DNA of 15,223 nucleotides. Source: Gammaproteobacteria bacterium. GTDB taxonomy: Bacteria; Pseudomonadota; Gammaproteobacteria; Enterobacterales; Alteromonadaceae. Numbering within the stretch: position 1 is the stretch's first letter; each line of letters begins with the position of its first letter. A program made the translations under genes and the position numbers. Shown here piece after piece: positions 5,953-12,963 of this stretch. The notes beneath the pieces were generated by a model. It was not told the origin of the DNA. It made no database searches and saw only the letters and a list, made by a program, of their open reading frames with translations. The stretch lies in the NCBI GenBank assembly GCA_027484495.1, contig JAIXSW010000442.1, positions 1-15,223 of the forward strand. Reading direction: 5' to 3'.

Positions 5953-8182
5953 ATACCTTCAACTGAGTTGCTTGTGCCAACAATTCGCTGCTGACTTGTT
6001 GTTGCAGTGTGGCCTGGTCGGCGAGCACAGTCATGGCACTGTCTGTTTCGACCGCAGACTGGTGAATTTGCGCCAGTGCTGCGCTGATTTGCTGACTGCG
6101 CGCACATTCGTTACGGCTTAACAGATTAATGTCAGCCGAGATTTGCCGGATCCGGCCGGCAGCGTGGCGGATCTCCAGTAACACCTGTTCGGCATGACCG
6201 GCGCTTTGCAAACAGTGCTCAGCAGTTTGTTGTTCCTGTTCTAATCCTTGCCGCGTTTGTGTGACAGATCCGGTCAGTCGGTTCAGCATGGTTTGAATTT
6301 CAGCAGTGGCTTTAGCGGTATTGGCCGACAAGCGCCGGACTTCGTCGGCAACGACCGCGAAACCACGGCCATGCTCGCCGGCCCGGGCAGCTTCGATAGC
6401 TGCGTTTAACGCCAACAAGTTGGTCTGCTCTGCCACACCCCGGATGGTCTCCAGCACCTGCATAATATCGGTTGCGGCCTGATCAAGCGTCAGCATGCTG
6501 TCGACCGAATGACCAACCTGTTCTGCCAGTTGGCGGATCTGCGAATTCAATGCGCTGACACTGTCCTCGCCGGATAAAGCTTGCTGGTGAGTCAGTTCTG
6601 CGTCGTTGTTGGCCTGCGTGATTTGCAGCTGCAATTGTTGCAATGCGGTCGCGGCTTCGGCAGCTTCCACGTCCAGCTGTGTCAAGGCGGCTTTTTGCTG
6701 GTACACCGCAGTTTTGCTGCGCATACTGATTTGCAGGTTTTGCGCCGCCAGTTCCTGACTTTGCTGACCAGCATGCTGCACGCCACGCAGCAGTGTCGAT
6801 AGCCGGCTGAACAGCTGCTGCAGCGCGGTCGTGGTCTGATCCAGTTCGGTGTCACGCTGCGGGACGAATTGTTGACGCAGATCTTTATGTTCGGCTGCAT
6901 CAGCCAGCTGTGCCGACAATTGTTCCAGTGGACGCGCAATGCCAATCCCCAGCCGGCGGGTCAGCCAGAACACCGCAATGCCGAGCAGTAACGCGGTCAA
7001 AGCACTGCTGTACCACAGCTGTTGGTTCAGTTGCGTCAGTGCTTGATAAAGCTCCGCGCTGCGTTGTTGGGTGACCAGCAACATCGGATGACCGCCTAGA
7101 TCAACCACTTCGCTGCGCTGCAACCAGTGTTCGCCATCTGCCGCCTGAATTTGGCGGGATTGTTGTTTACCTTGCAACAGCGTGGCAACTTCTGCGGTGT
7201 CCGGGATCGGCTGCGCCGAGTTGCGGCTGGTGGTCAGCTGCTGTCCGGTGGCATCGAGGAGGAAGCTGTCACCGGTGTCGCCAAGGCCAATCGCCGGCCA
7301 GTTCTTACCGTTTGACATCAGTTGACTGACTGTAGACAGCGGTAATTGCGCCACCAGCACGCCGCTGATTTTTTGGTCTTGCGGGCTGAAAACCGGTGCC
7401 GCCATAAACATCGTCAACTGATTAAACTGACCACTGAACGGAGCGGCCGCTGAGACCTGCCAGCCATTGGCCGGGTTTTTGATGACCTGACGGACCAATT
7501 GCGCCAGTTGTGTACTGGCAAAGGCGCCATCTTGCAATGAGGTGGCAAACACCGGGCTTTTATTCACCGAATACAACACCGCTTTGGATTGGGCGTCGAC
7601 CAGATACAGTTCGTCGTAGTGCAGCCGGCTGACGATTTCGCGAAAACTCTGGTGGAATCGTTTGTGTTGCTGGCCGTAAACGGAGCCATCGGCCCGGTCC
7701 ACCAATTTTGCCAGCGCAGCGGCGCCGTGTGGATTGGTAGCCAGATAATAACGCTGTAATAACAGGGTCTCGAGCGATGCTTTATTCAGCCAGCTGGTTA
7801 CATCAGGCTTTGCCTGCTGCTGAGCTGCGAGCGGCACATATTGTTGCTGATACCATTGCGTCACTTCTGCCCGCACGGCGTCAAGGCCGGGATTTTCTAC
7901 TTCATACCGGTATGATTGGTACGGATTGCGCAGCGCCTGTAATGCTTCTTGCGTCATCCGGTTGTGCGCCAGACTTTGCAGCATATCGCGCTGCTGGTCC
8001 ATATACTGTGCCAATGCCTGGCGCCGGCCGGTCGCCACTGCCAGAAAACGTTGGTCGATACTGCTGCTGAGCGCTGCTTCTGCAGCGCGGCCTGCCATTG
8101 AACTGCTGATCCCGACTGCCAGCAACATCGCGCTGATGGTGGTACCACCCATTACCCACATAAGTCTTTGTGCAATTTTCAT
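5951..8182 (-). CDS. Membrane methyl-accepting chemotaxis receptor with large periplasmic sensor domain
   Basis: 743 residues from ATG 8182. Membrane helix 1 is at about 8-30 and helix 2 at about 389-407 (YSSALTALLLGIAVFWL), enclosing a sensor domain of some 360 residues. HAMP follows (408-465), then a long signalling coiled coil with the tip EQTNLLALNAAIEAARAGEH (585-604). There is no C-terminal CheR/CheB-binding pentapeptide. The sensor contains YYLATNP (145-151), FHQSFREIV and YDELYLVD...VLYSVNKS...TSLQDG, a series I recall from the long Cache-like sensors of bacterial adenylate/guanylate cyclases and receptors; the ligand is unknown. The frame is open to 8272, but a start there would put 30 extra residues before the N-terminal helix and would overlap the Pho box. 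The family call is sure; the sensor subtype is less so. Confidence 0.93.
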   Translation of the reverse strand: MKIAQRLMWVMGGTTISAMLLAVGISSSMAGRAAEAALSSSIDQRFLAVATGRRQALAQYMDQQRDMLQSLAHNRMTQEALQALRNPYQSYRYEVENPGLDAVRAEVTQWYQQQYVPLAAQQQAKPDVTSWLNKASLETLLLQRYYLATNPHGAAALAKLVDRADGSVYGQQHKRFHQSFREIVSRLHYDELYLVDAQSKAVLYSVNKSPVFATSLQDGAFASTQLAQLVRQVIKNPANGWQVSAAAPFSGQFNQLTMFMAAPVFSPQDQKISGVLVAQLPLSTVSQLMSNGKNWPAIGLGDTGDSFLLDATGQQLTTSRNSAQPIPDTAEVATLLQGKQQSRQIQAADGEHWLQRSEVVDLGGHPMLLVTQQRSAELYQALTQLNQQLWYSSALTALLLGIAVFWLTRRLGIGIARPLEQLSAQLADAAEHKDLRQQFVPQRDTELDQTTTALQQLFSRLSTLLRGVQHAGQQSQELAAQNLQISMRSKTAVYQQKAALTQLDVEAAEAATALQQLQLQITQANNDAELTHQQALSGEDSVSALNSQIRQLAEQVGHSVDSMLTLDQAATDIMQVLETIRGVAEQTNLLALNAAIEAARAGEHGRGFAVVADEVRRLSANTAKATAEIQTMLNRLTGSVTQTRQGLEQEQQTAEHCLQSAGHAEQVLLEIRHAAGRIRQISADINLLSRNECARSQQISAALAQIHQSAVETDSAMTVLADQATLQQQVSSELLAQATQLKV

Positions 8183-8229
8183 CGTCAGTATTCCGCCATT
8201 ACGCCGGAGTCCCGGCAAAAACTGCGAAG

Positions 8230-8263
8230 AGCTTAGGAGGCTTAGATGACAAAAATGTGACAA
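8230..8263 (-). promoter_or_regulatory. Pho box and -10 element in front of the membrane chemoreceptor
   Basis: Read on the minus strand, 8263 to 8246 is TTGTCAC-ATTT-TTGTCAT: two 7-base direct repeats separated by 4 bases, the 11-bp period of PhoB sites (consensus CTGTCAT, 4 A/T bases, CTGTCAC/T). Ten bases further comes TAAGCT (8235-8230), a fair -10 at the distance usual for PhoB-dependent promoters that lack a -35. The box begins 63 bases before the ATG. Half-site match and geometry are seen; PhoB control is inferred. Confidence 0.6.
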
Positions 8264-8339
8264 TGCGGCCATTTAGCCATCTGGATGATGTTAACTGCTT
8301 GTTTACCCGGCAAAGTCGCTGTCATATTCAATTTTAGAA

Positions 8340-8354
8340 TAATCATAGTGATTA
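8340..8354. promoter_or_regulatory. Palindrome overlapping the promoter of the MBL-fold gene
   Basis: TAATCA-TAG-TGATTA, a perfect 6-3-6 inverted repeat, overlaps the proposed -35 element. It also has the T-N11-A form of LysR-type sites. It may be an operator for an unlinked regulator; no regulator gene is adjacent. Confidence 0.35.
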
Positions 8355-8380
8355 AAGTTATAGAAGACATTTGGTATAGT
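8352..8380 (+). promoter_or_regulatory. Candidate promoter of the MBL-fold hydrolase operon
   Basis: TATAGT (8375-8380) matches 5 of 6 bases of the -10 consensus. At 17 bp upstream is TTAAAG (8352-8357), a weak -35. The transcript would start near 8387, giving a leader of about 40 bases. Confidence 0.45.
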
Positions 8381-8426
8381 TTGGCAGTATCCGGTTTAAT
8401 GCGCTGCTTCGCGCCAGGACGTTGAC

Positions 8427-9293
8427 ATGATCCCGCTGCAATTTTCAGTTTTTTTTGATAAAGACAGTAACACCTTCACCTATTTGGTGTGGGACCCCAG
8501 CACTGCTGCGGCTGTGGTGATAGATCCGGTACTGAATTTCGAACAGGCTTCAGGACGCACCGCAACCACAGGCGTAGAGCAGGTGGTGGCCGAGATCCAA
8601 AGCCGCCAACTGAACTTGCTCTATATTCTGGAAACTCACGTGCACGCCGATCATCTGAGCGCTGCGGCTGCGTTAAAAGCGCTGTGCGGCGGCGGGGCGC
8701 AGATTGGCATTGGCGATCAGATCTGCCGGGTGCAGAAAGTCTTTTCCGCATTGTTTGCATTGCCTTCACAAGCTGACGGCGCGCCTTTTGACCTGTTATT
8801 AGCGGATAACGCCACATTGCCGCTCGGCCGCGCCAGCATCAAGATTATCCATACGCCGGGCCACACGCCGGCCTGCGTGTCTTATTTGATCGAAGATTTA
8901 TTGTTCGTCGGTGATACCTTATTCATGCCGGATTACGGCACCGCGCGCTGTGATTTCCCGGGCGGCGATGCCGCCACTTTGTACCGCTCTATTCAAAAGC
9001 TGTTTGCGTTGCCGGACCAGACCCGCATGCTGATGTGTCATGACTACGGGGCTCCGGGTCGACCGGAAGTGGCCAACGAAACCAGCGTTGGCGTGCAAAA
9101 AGCGGCAAATATCCATGTCGGGCAGGGCCGGTCTGAAGCCGATTTTGTCGCACTGCGCACCGCCCGTGATGCAACGCTCAGTATGCCTAAGCTGCTGTTG
9201 CCCTCGGTGCAGGTCAATATACACGCGGGCGAATTGCCCGCCGCAGAAGCCAACGGCATTCGCTACCTGAAATTACCCTTGGATCAATTTTGA
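8427..9293 (+). CDS. Metallo-beta-lactamase-fold hydrolase, ETHE1/Blh (persulfide dioxygenase)-like
   Basis: 288 residues, no signal peptide, cytoplasmic. The metal motif THVHADH has His71, His73, Asp75 and His76. Further ligands are His146 (PGHTPAC), Asp163 (FVGDTLF) and His205 (MCHDYG). Compared with ETHE1, His71, His146 and Asp163 would be the mono-iron triad. The stretch MPDYGTARCDFPGGDAATLY replaces the CGRTDF region of ETHE1. The overall pattern resembles the Blh hydrolases linked to the sulfide regulator BigR, which oxidise glutathione persulfide to sulfite. A persulfide dioxygenase role is the best guess; a glyoxalase II role is less likely. No rhodanese, BigR or sulfide-quinone reductase gene is nearby. 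AGGA lies 7 bases before the ATG. The next gene starts 13 bp after the stop, so the two are probably cotranscribed. Confidence 0.85.
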   Translation: MIPLQFSVFFDKDSNTFTYLVWDPSTAAAVVIDPVLNFEQASGRTATTGVEQVVAEIQSRQLNLLYILETHVHADHLSAAAALKALCGGGAQIGIGDQICRVQKVFSALFALPSQADGAPFDLLLADNATLPLGRASIKIIHTPGHTPACVSYLIEDLLFVGDTLFMPDYGTARCDFPGGDAATLYRSIQKLFALPDQTRMLMCHDYGAPGRPEVANETSVGVQKAANIHVGQGRSEADFVALRTARDATLSMPKLLLPSVQVNIHAGELPAAEANGIRYLKLPLDQF

Positions 9294-9306
9294 TAGGGAA
9301 CTATGG

Positions 9307-9891
9307 ATGAGCCAGCCACGCCGTTTATTGGTTGCAACGGACATTTTTGGTGCTACTGCCGCGTTGCATCAGGCATTGGCAGTGCTGCAGGCGGACAATC
9401 ACCAGTTACAGATAGAGATCTGCCAGCCGGATAGCTGCCAATCCGTGCCGGTGTTTGCCGATGACCAGCTGGCTTATCAGGCGTTTGTGCAGCAGGGCGG
9501 GTTGGAACGCTATCAGTTGCTGGTAAAAGAAAGGTTACAGGCAGTACCAGCGGATCTACTGCTTGGCTTTAGCGCCGGTGCAGCAGCACTCTGGTGTGGG
9601 CTAAACACGGCTTCCGCTGGCGCTGGCAAGGCGCTGTTATGTTACGGCGGTCAAATCCGCCAATATGCTGAGCTGGCACCTCAATGGCCGGTCACTTGTT
9701 TGTGGTCGGACGAACAACATTTTGATGTCCGGGCATTGCAATTAAAGTTACAGCAGCATTCACAGCTACAACAGCAACACTGGCCGTGGCCGCATGGTTT
9801 TATTAATCCGCATTCGAAGGGTTATCAGCCAGATGCGGCTGCTGAATTCTGGCAACGTTGTCAGCACTGGCTAACGGCTGAGAATTTTTGA
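9307..9891 (+). CDS. Dienelactone-hydrolase-like alpha/beta hydrolase
   Basis: 194 residues, somewhat short for the family (about 220-240). The N terminus RRLLVATDIFG matches the first strand and turn of dienelactone hydrolases. LLGFSAGAAALW (85-96) carries the nucleophile elbow with Ser89, where the classic enzyme has Cys. HGFINP (163-168) carries the putative catalytic His163 and is followed by the usual YxPDAAxxFWxR helix. Asp135 or Asp140 in LWSDEQHFDV could complete the triad. The substrate is unknown; many relatives are poorly characterised esterases. AGGGA lies 7 bases before the ATG. It is translated right after the MBL-fold gene, which suggests a shared pathway. An ATG at 9303 is in another frame. 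Confidence 0.75.
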   Translation: MSQPRRLLVATDIFGATAALHQALAVLQADNHQLQIEICQPDSCQSVPVFADDQLAYQAFVQQGGLERYQLLVKERLQAVPADLLLGFSAGAAALWCGLNTASAGAGKALLCYGGQIRQYAELAPQWPVTCLWSDEQHFDVRALQLKLQQHSQLQQQHWPWPHGFINPHSKGYQPDAAAEFWQRCQHWLTAENF

Positions 9892-9953
9892 CTTGAAATC
9901 GGCCACGAGCAACCCAATTAACTTAGCATTCACAGTTAAATCAATTCAATTAC

Positions 9954-10409
9954 ATGGCAAATATTCAAGCCGCCGATGTCCATCTGGCGCCGGTAGATAA
10001 AGATAACTACGATGCTGTCTGCGATTTAACGCTGCACCAAACACAGGAAAGCTACCTGGCATCGAATTTGTGGTCGCTGGTTGAGGCCGCTTATGAGCCG
10101 GGTTGTTTTCCACGGGCAATCTACCAGCAGACAAAACTGGTGGGTTTTGTCATGTGGGTGCAGGAAACGCCGCAGCGGGTGTCAATCTGGCGTCTGATGG
10201 TTGATCGGCAGTTCCAGCAGCAAGGTATTGGTCGTGCGGCGCTAAAGTTGGCTATTGACGAAATCAGCCAGATGGCGGGAGTCGAGCAGATTGAGATTTG
10301 TTACGTGCCGACTAATCCGGTGGCGAAAGATTTTTACGCCAGTTTAGGGTTTGTCGAAACCGGCTGGGACGAGGCTGGTGAAGAAATGTTGGCGGTAATT
10401 AACCTGTGA
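9954..10409 (+). CDS. GNAT-family N-acetyltransferase (BltD/PaiA-like)
   Basis: 151 residues, a single GNAT domain. Motif A is QFQQQGIGRAAL (86-97), with the Q/RxxGxG pyrophosphate loop that binds acetyl-CoA. VGFVMW (63-68) and WRLMVDR (79-85) are the central strands. AKDFYASLGF (124-133) gives the C-terminal Tyr that acts as general acid in many members. The N-terminal pattern with QTQESYLASNLWSLVEA resembles Bacillus BltD/PaiA polyamine acetyltransferases, so a polyamine or other small amine is a reasonable but unproven substrate. No clear ribosome site precedes ATG 9954, and the 62-bp gap before it holds no clear promoter, so expression signals are uncertain. Confidence 0.82.
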   Translation: MANIQAADVHLAPVDKDNYDAVCDLTLHQTQESYLASNLWSLVEAAYEPGCFPRAIYQQTKLVGFVMWVQETPQRVSIWRLMVDRQFQQQGIGRAALKLAIDEISQMAGVEQIEICYVPTNPVAKDFYASLGFVETGWDEAGEEMLAVINL

Positions 10410-10415
10410 AAAGCA

Positions 10416-10445
10416 CAAACGGGCCCGAAGGCCCGTTTGCTTTTT
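10416..10445. terminator. Strong bidirectional terminator between the GNAT gene and the minus-strand AST block
   Basis: CAAACGGGCC (10416-10425) pairs with GGCCCGTTTG (10430-10439) across CGAA, followed by CTTTTT for the plus strand. On the minus strand the loop reads C-TTCG-G, the extra-stable tetraloop, and is followed by TGCTTTTC. It probably ends both the acetyltransferase and the DUF1338 transcripts. Confidence 0.88.
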
Positions 10446-10562
10446 CTACAACAACTTCACTTCAATTGACACACTCTTGAGGTGAATTCTGGGGTACTAG
10501 ATCCACAGGCGATCTGCCCCCCGGCAAATCAAACCTGCGGTCCTGATACTCGGAGCCAGGGC

Positions 10563-11366
10563 TCAGCGAGCGTTGGTGCTCTCAAAGATCTTGTCAGCAG
10601 ATGCTGCGACAAAACCGGTGTAGAGCGAGCCGTCTGCAGTTGGGTAACGCAGCGCAAACTCATAAAAGCAGCTTGGTACCGACAACACGCCATCGGTGAA
10701 AGCCACTTCAGCTTCATCGGCGAGCGTTGAGGATTGCTCCAGCAACACGTCCGGTGAACCTTTGATCTCGCCGCCAGAAGTATTGAGCGGGAAACCGGCA
10801 TCTTTTAAGGTCTGGTTGACACTTTCAAGGGTGGTAAAATTCTGCAGCGCATTGACTGACACGGTGAAATGGTTAGCGCGGAAACCCCACACGGCCATCC
10901 AGGCGGCATATTCGCTTTCTTCCAGCAGCAGACGGTAGGTCGCCTGATCAATCTGCCAATGGCGGCCAGAATAGATAAAATTCGTCGCAGTCACGGCATC
11001 AGCCGGGATCTGATCGACTAACTTTTGCACCGCTTGCTGCAACATTGGCGAGCATTTTTCTACCAGTAGTTCGGAGATAAACACTTTTGGCGCCGTTGGA
11101 TCCGGATGCTCAAAATGCTTAGCGTACAGTTTCTTCGCTTCAAAATGGTATTCGCCTGCTTCCCTGTAGCCCACAGCAATAAAGTGTGCGGCCAGTTTAT
11201 CGAGGCCGACTTTATCCAGATTAAATGTGCGCAGTGCGATGTGGTCGTTGATCACATCATCCTGTTGACCTGAACCAAGCAGGGCATGGATCTGCTCTGC
11301 AGAAGGAGTCAGTTGCACGTAGTCTTGCCACAGAGCGGCGAATAAATCTTTAAAATTGCTATGCAT
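10563..11366 (-). CDS. DUF1338 (HglS/2-oxoadipate dioxygenase-decarboxylase fold) protein, short form
   Basis: 267 residues, much shorter than the roughly 460 of P. putida HglS. HglS is an iron(II) enzyme that converts 2-oxoadipate to 2-hydroxyglutarate. The metal-site residues known from HglS appear to be kept: His42 and Arg46 in DHIALRTF (H-x3-R), His166 in RANHFTVSVN and Glu236 in CFYEFALRY. That makes an active iron dioxygenase plausible. The substrate is not determined; given the neighbours, a 2-oxo acid linked to arginine or lysine catabolism is the obvious thought. AGG lies 8-9 bases before the ATG. The gene is 109 bp downstream of astD on the same strand, with no terminator between them, so it may be the last gene of the AST transcript. 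The family call is good; function is inference. Confidence 0.8.
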   Translation of the reverse strand: MHSNFKDLFAALWQDYVQLTPSAEQIHALLGSGQQDDVINDHIALRTFNLDKVGLDKLAAHFIAVGYREAGEYHFEAKKLYAKHFEHPDPTAPKVFISELLVEKCSPMLQQAVQKLVDQIPADAVTATNFIYSGRHWQIDQATYRLLLEESEYAAWMAVWGFRANHFTVSVNALQNFTTLESVNQTLKDAGFPLNTSGGEIKGSPDVLLEQSSTLADEAEVAFTDGVLSVPSCFYEFALRYPTADGSLYTGFVAASADKIFESTNAR

Positions 11367-11391
11367 GGGTTTGCCTGTTATTTACTGCTAA

Positions 11392-11417
11392 GGCCACAGA
11401 TTTTAAAGCTTGTGGCC
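11392..11417 (-). other. Hairpin in the astD-DUF1338 gap
   Basis: GGCCACA (11392-11398) pairs with TGTGGCC (11411-11417) across a 12-base A/T-rich loop. Neither strand has a T run after it, so it is not a terminator. It sits about 25 bases before the DUF1338 start and could affect mRNA processing or translation. Confidence 0.4.
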
Positions 11418-11475
11418 GGAACTACTTTGATCTGTATAAAACTTGTCGTCGAACTTTTATGATTGTACAACCAGC

Positions 11476-12963
11476 TCAGAGACTCAGCCCCGGGCTTAAG
11501 GTCGCCGGCAGGCTGACTTTGTCGGCTTCAACCGACGCCACCGGATAAGCACAATAATCCGCGGCGTAATAAGCGCTGGCGCGATGGTTGCCACTGGCAC
11601 CGATACCGCCAAACGGCGCGCTGCTGGATGCGCCGGTGATCGGCTTGTTCCAGTTGACGATGCCGGCCCGAATACGACTGAAAAACAGCTCGTAATCGGC
11701 GGCATTGTCAGCCAGCAAACCGGCCGATAAACCAAAACTGGTGTTGTTGGCTTCATCAATGGCATTTTGCAGCTCGCTGTAGCGGTACACTTTCAACAGC
11801 GGGCCAAAATGTTCTTCATCCGGCAATGCTGCTGCGTGAGTTACATCGATGATGCCAGGCGTAACAAAACCCAGCGCCGGGTCGAGCTGCGTCAAGCGCA
11901 CTAACGATACGCCACCGAGTGCTTCAATGTCCGCCTGCGCTTTGACCATACCGGCCGCCGCTTTGCTGCTAATCATCGAGGCATAAAATGGCTGCAGTTC
12001 GGCAAAAGGTGCACCAACAGCTAATTGTTTTGTTGCTGCGACCAAAGCCGCCAAAATGGTATCGCCATTGGCAGATTGTTCGATAAACAGCCGGCGGGCA
12101 CAGGTACAGCGCTGGCCGCTGGTGATAAACGCAGACTGAATAATGTCATGGACTGCGGCTTTCACGTCGGCCACATCTTTGACGATCAGCGGATTGTTGC
12201 CGCCCATTTCCAGCGCCAAAATTTTTCCGGGATGGCCGGCAAATTGTTTGTGCAGCAAATGCCCGGTGTTTGAACTGCCGGTGAAGAACAAACCATCGAT
12301 GCCTGGTAAGTTCGCAATGGCTTTACCGGTAGCGACTTCGCCTTGCAGTAAATTCAGTACACCGGCCGGTAAACCAGCGGCCTGCCACAATTCCAACGTA
12401 TGCTGCGCCACTAACGGTGTTAATTCTGAGGGCTTAAACAGCACCGTGTTACCGGCAATCAGCGCCGGTACAATGTGGCCATTAGGCAAATGACCCGGGA
12501 AGTTGTAAGGGCCAAACACCGCCACCACGCCATGCGGTTTATGCCGGATAAAAGCGCGCGCGCCCGGCATCGGGTTTTCCACAGTGCCGGTACGTTCCTG
12601 ATGGGCTTTGACTGAAATAGCAATTTTGCCAATCATCGCCGCGACTTCCGTGCGGCTTTCCCACAATGATTTACCGGTATCCAGCGCAATAGTGCGCGCT
12701 AAGGCTTCAGTGTTGGCCTTGAGCTGTTCGGCAAAGGCTTCAGCAATCGCGATGCGCTCAGCCAACGGCCGGCTCGACCAGCTGTAAAAAGCACTCCGAG
12801 CCGCCTGATAGGCCTGCTGCACTTGCTGTTCATCCGCCGCCTGGCCTTGCCAAATCGGTTGGTTTGTTGCCGGATCAACCGATTGAAACAGCGCGCCAGC
12901 GCCTGGTTGCCACTGACCGTTGATCAGTTGAAGTCCCTGAATAATTGACTGCGGCTGACTCAT
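11476..12963 (-). CDS. astD: N-succinylglutamate 5-semialdehyde dehydrogenase
   Basis: 495 residues, the usual AstD length (about 490). It oxidises succinylglutamate semialdehyde to succinylglutamate with NAD, step four of the arginine succinyltransferase pathway, in the cytoplasm. The aldehyde dehydrogenase landmarks are all present: Asn154 in GPYNFPGHLPNGH, Lys177 in FKPSE, FTGSSNTG (227-234) for the dinucleotide, Glu252 in LEMGGNNP and the catalytic Cys286 in SGQRCTCARR. The PYNFPGHLPNGHIVPAL and GQRCTCARRL forms are those of AstD rather than generic dehydrogenases. The ATG overlaps the astA stop as ATGA, and GAGG lies 6 bases upstream inside astA, so translation is coupled. Confidence 0.96.
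   Translation of the reverse strand: MSQPQSIIQGLQLINGQWQPGAGALFQSVDPATNQPIWQGQAADEQQVQQAYQAARSAFYSWSSRPLAERIAIAEAFAEQLKANTEALARTIALDTGKSLWESRTEVAAMIGKIAISVKAHQERTGTVENPMPGARAFIRHKPHGVVAVFGPYNFPGHLPNGHIVPALIAGNTVLFKPSELTPLVAQHTLELWQAAGLPAGVLNLLQGEVATGKAIANLPGIDGLFFTGSSNTGHLLHKQFAGHPGKILALEMGGNNPLIVKDVADVKAAVHDIIQSAFITSGQRCTCARRLFIEQSANGDTILAALVAATKQLAVGAPFAELQPFYASMISSKAAAGMVKAQADIEALGGVSLVRLTQLDPALGFVTPGIIDVTHAAALPDEEHFGPLLKVYRYSELQNAIDEANNTSFGLSAGLLADNAADYELFFSRIRAGIVNWNKPITGASSSAPFGGIGASGNHRASAYYAADYCAYPVASVEADKVSLPATLSPGLSL

Noticed and set aside
8319..8335. Second Pho box (CTGTCATATTC...) facing the MBL-fold gene
   Set aside because: Only one half-site is good; the second repeat (AATTTTA) does not match.
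10410..10562. Possible small gene starting at 10482 on the plus strand
   Set aside because: It runs antisense into the DUF1338 gene, has no recognisable features and follows a strong terminator; the gap otherwise shows nothing clear.
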